Shown one piece after another: positions 35,807 to 36,126 of a stretch of 36,126 bases of DNA. Below the pieces are notes generated by a model. The model searched no databases, was not told the DNA's origin, and saw nothing but the letters and a program-made list of their open reading frames with translations. Made by a program: the position numbers and the translations under genes. The stretch's first letter is position 1. Each line of letters opens with the position of its first letter. The DNA is from Planctomycetota bacterium (GTDB lineage: Bacteria; Planctomycetota; Uabimicrobiia; Uabimicrobiales; JABWCH01), in the NCBI GenBank assembly GCA_020057085.1, contig JAGVGO010000118.1, forward strand, positions 1 through 36,126. The letters are read 5' to 3'.

Positions 35807-36126
35807 CCATTTAGCAGCACATTATCCGTTATATGTGTTGTTGTTCTTCGTATTTTTGTTTTTTGTACCTGTATTATTTTTTGAGCAAATGTATTATTTT
35901 CGCGATTTCTTCATGATTCATTACGGCGATAAAAAATTTTTTGCCGATACCTGCGGGCAAGGGCAAATACCACTATGGACCCCTTACCGTTTTTGCGGAG
36001 TTCCCTTTTTTGCCAACGGCTATTCCTCTTGCCTGGACCCGTTCAATATTCTGCTGCTGATGTTGCCGTTTAACTTCGCCTTGAAACTAATGTTTGTGGC
36101 CTCTCTCTTTCTGGCAGGCGTTGGCA
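35793..36126 (+). CDS. Polytopic membrane protein (YfhO-like/putative glycosyltransferase), N-terminal part; truncated by window edge
   Basis: ATG 35793 overlaps the previous stop: MVKNNHLAAHYPLYVLLFFVFLFFVPVLFFEQMYYFRDFFMIHYGDKKFFADTCGQGQIPLWTPYRFCGVPFFANGYSSCLDPFNILLLMLPF. Confidence 0.65.
   Translation, partial: MVKNNHLAAHYPLYVLLFFVFLFFVPVLFFEQMYYFRDFFMIHYGDKKFFADTCGQGQIPLWTPYRFCGVPFFANGYSSCLDPFNILLLMLPFNFALKLMFVASLFLAGVG

Overview
36.1-kb bacterial chromosomal window, read by eye with no database searches. About 28 CDS are supported. The left end (1-2.8 kb) is accessory: a truncated TnpB/OrfB-like gene that the ORF track missed, a helicase relic, an AAA ATPase behind a perfect 13-bp inverted repeat, and a PemK/MazF-like toxin-antitoxin pair between near-identical 48-bp direct repeats. 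The rest is mostly conserved or regulatory: an orphan membrane histidine kinase; hpf-ptsH-ptsI; a phosphoesterase; GT4; truA; a LURP-one-like gene; rsmH-ftsL downstream of a very large predicted pseudokinase; an SMP-30-like lipoprotein; a histidine kinase plus a YciB-like protein; a coupled operon (DUF2058 - tandem Ser/Thr kinase with FGE-like domain - hybrid histidine kinase); an SDR fused to an unknown C-terminal region; a CPA2 antiporter fused to PTS EIIA; hldE; and a methyltransferase/glycosyltransferase locus containing a frameshifted relic of its own glycosyltransferase. The strongest leads are the active-plus-degenerate tandem kinase receptor coupled to a histidine kinase, the 1.4k-aa pseudokinase upstream of rsmH, the PTS/antiporter-EIIA link, and several intergenic hairpin/repeat families. 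No CRISPR array, tRNA or rRNA was recognised. Kinase architecture suggests a Planctomycetes/Lentisphaerae-type organism, but that is only an inference.
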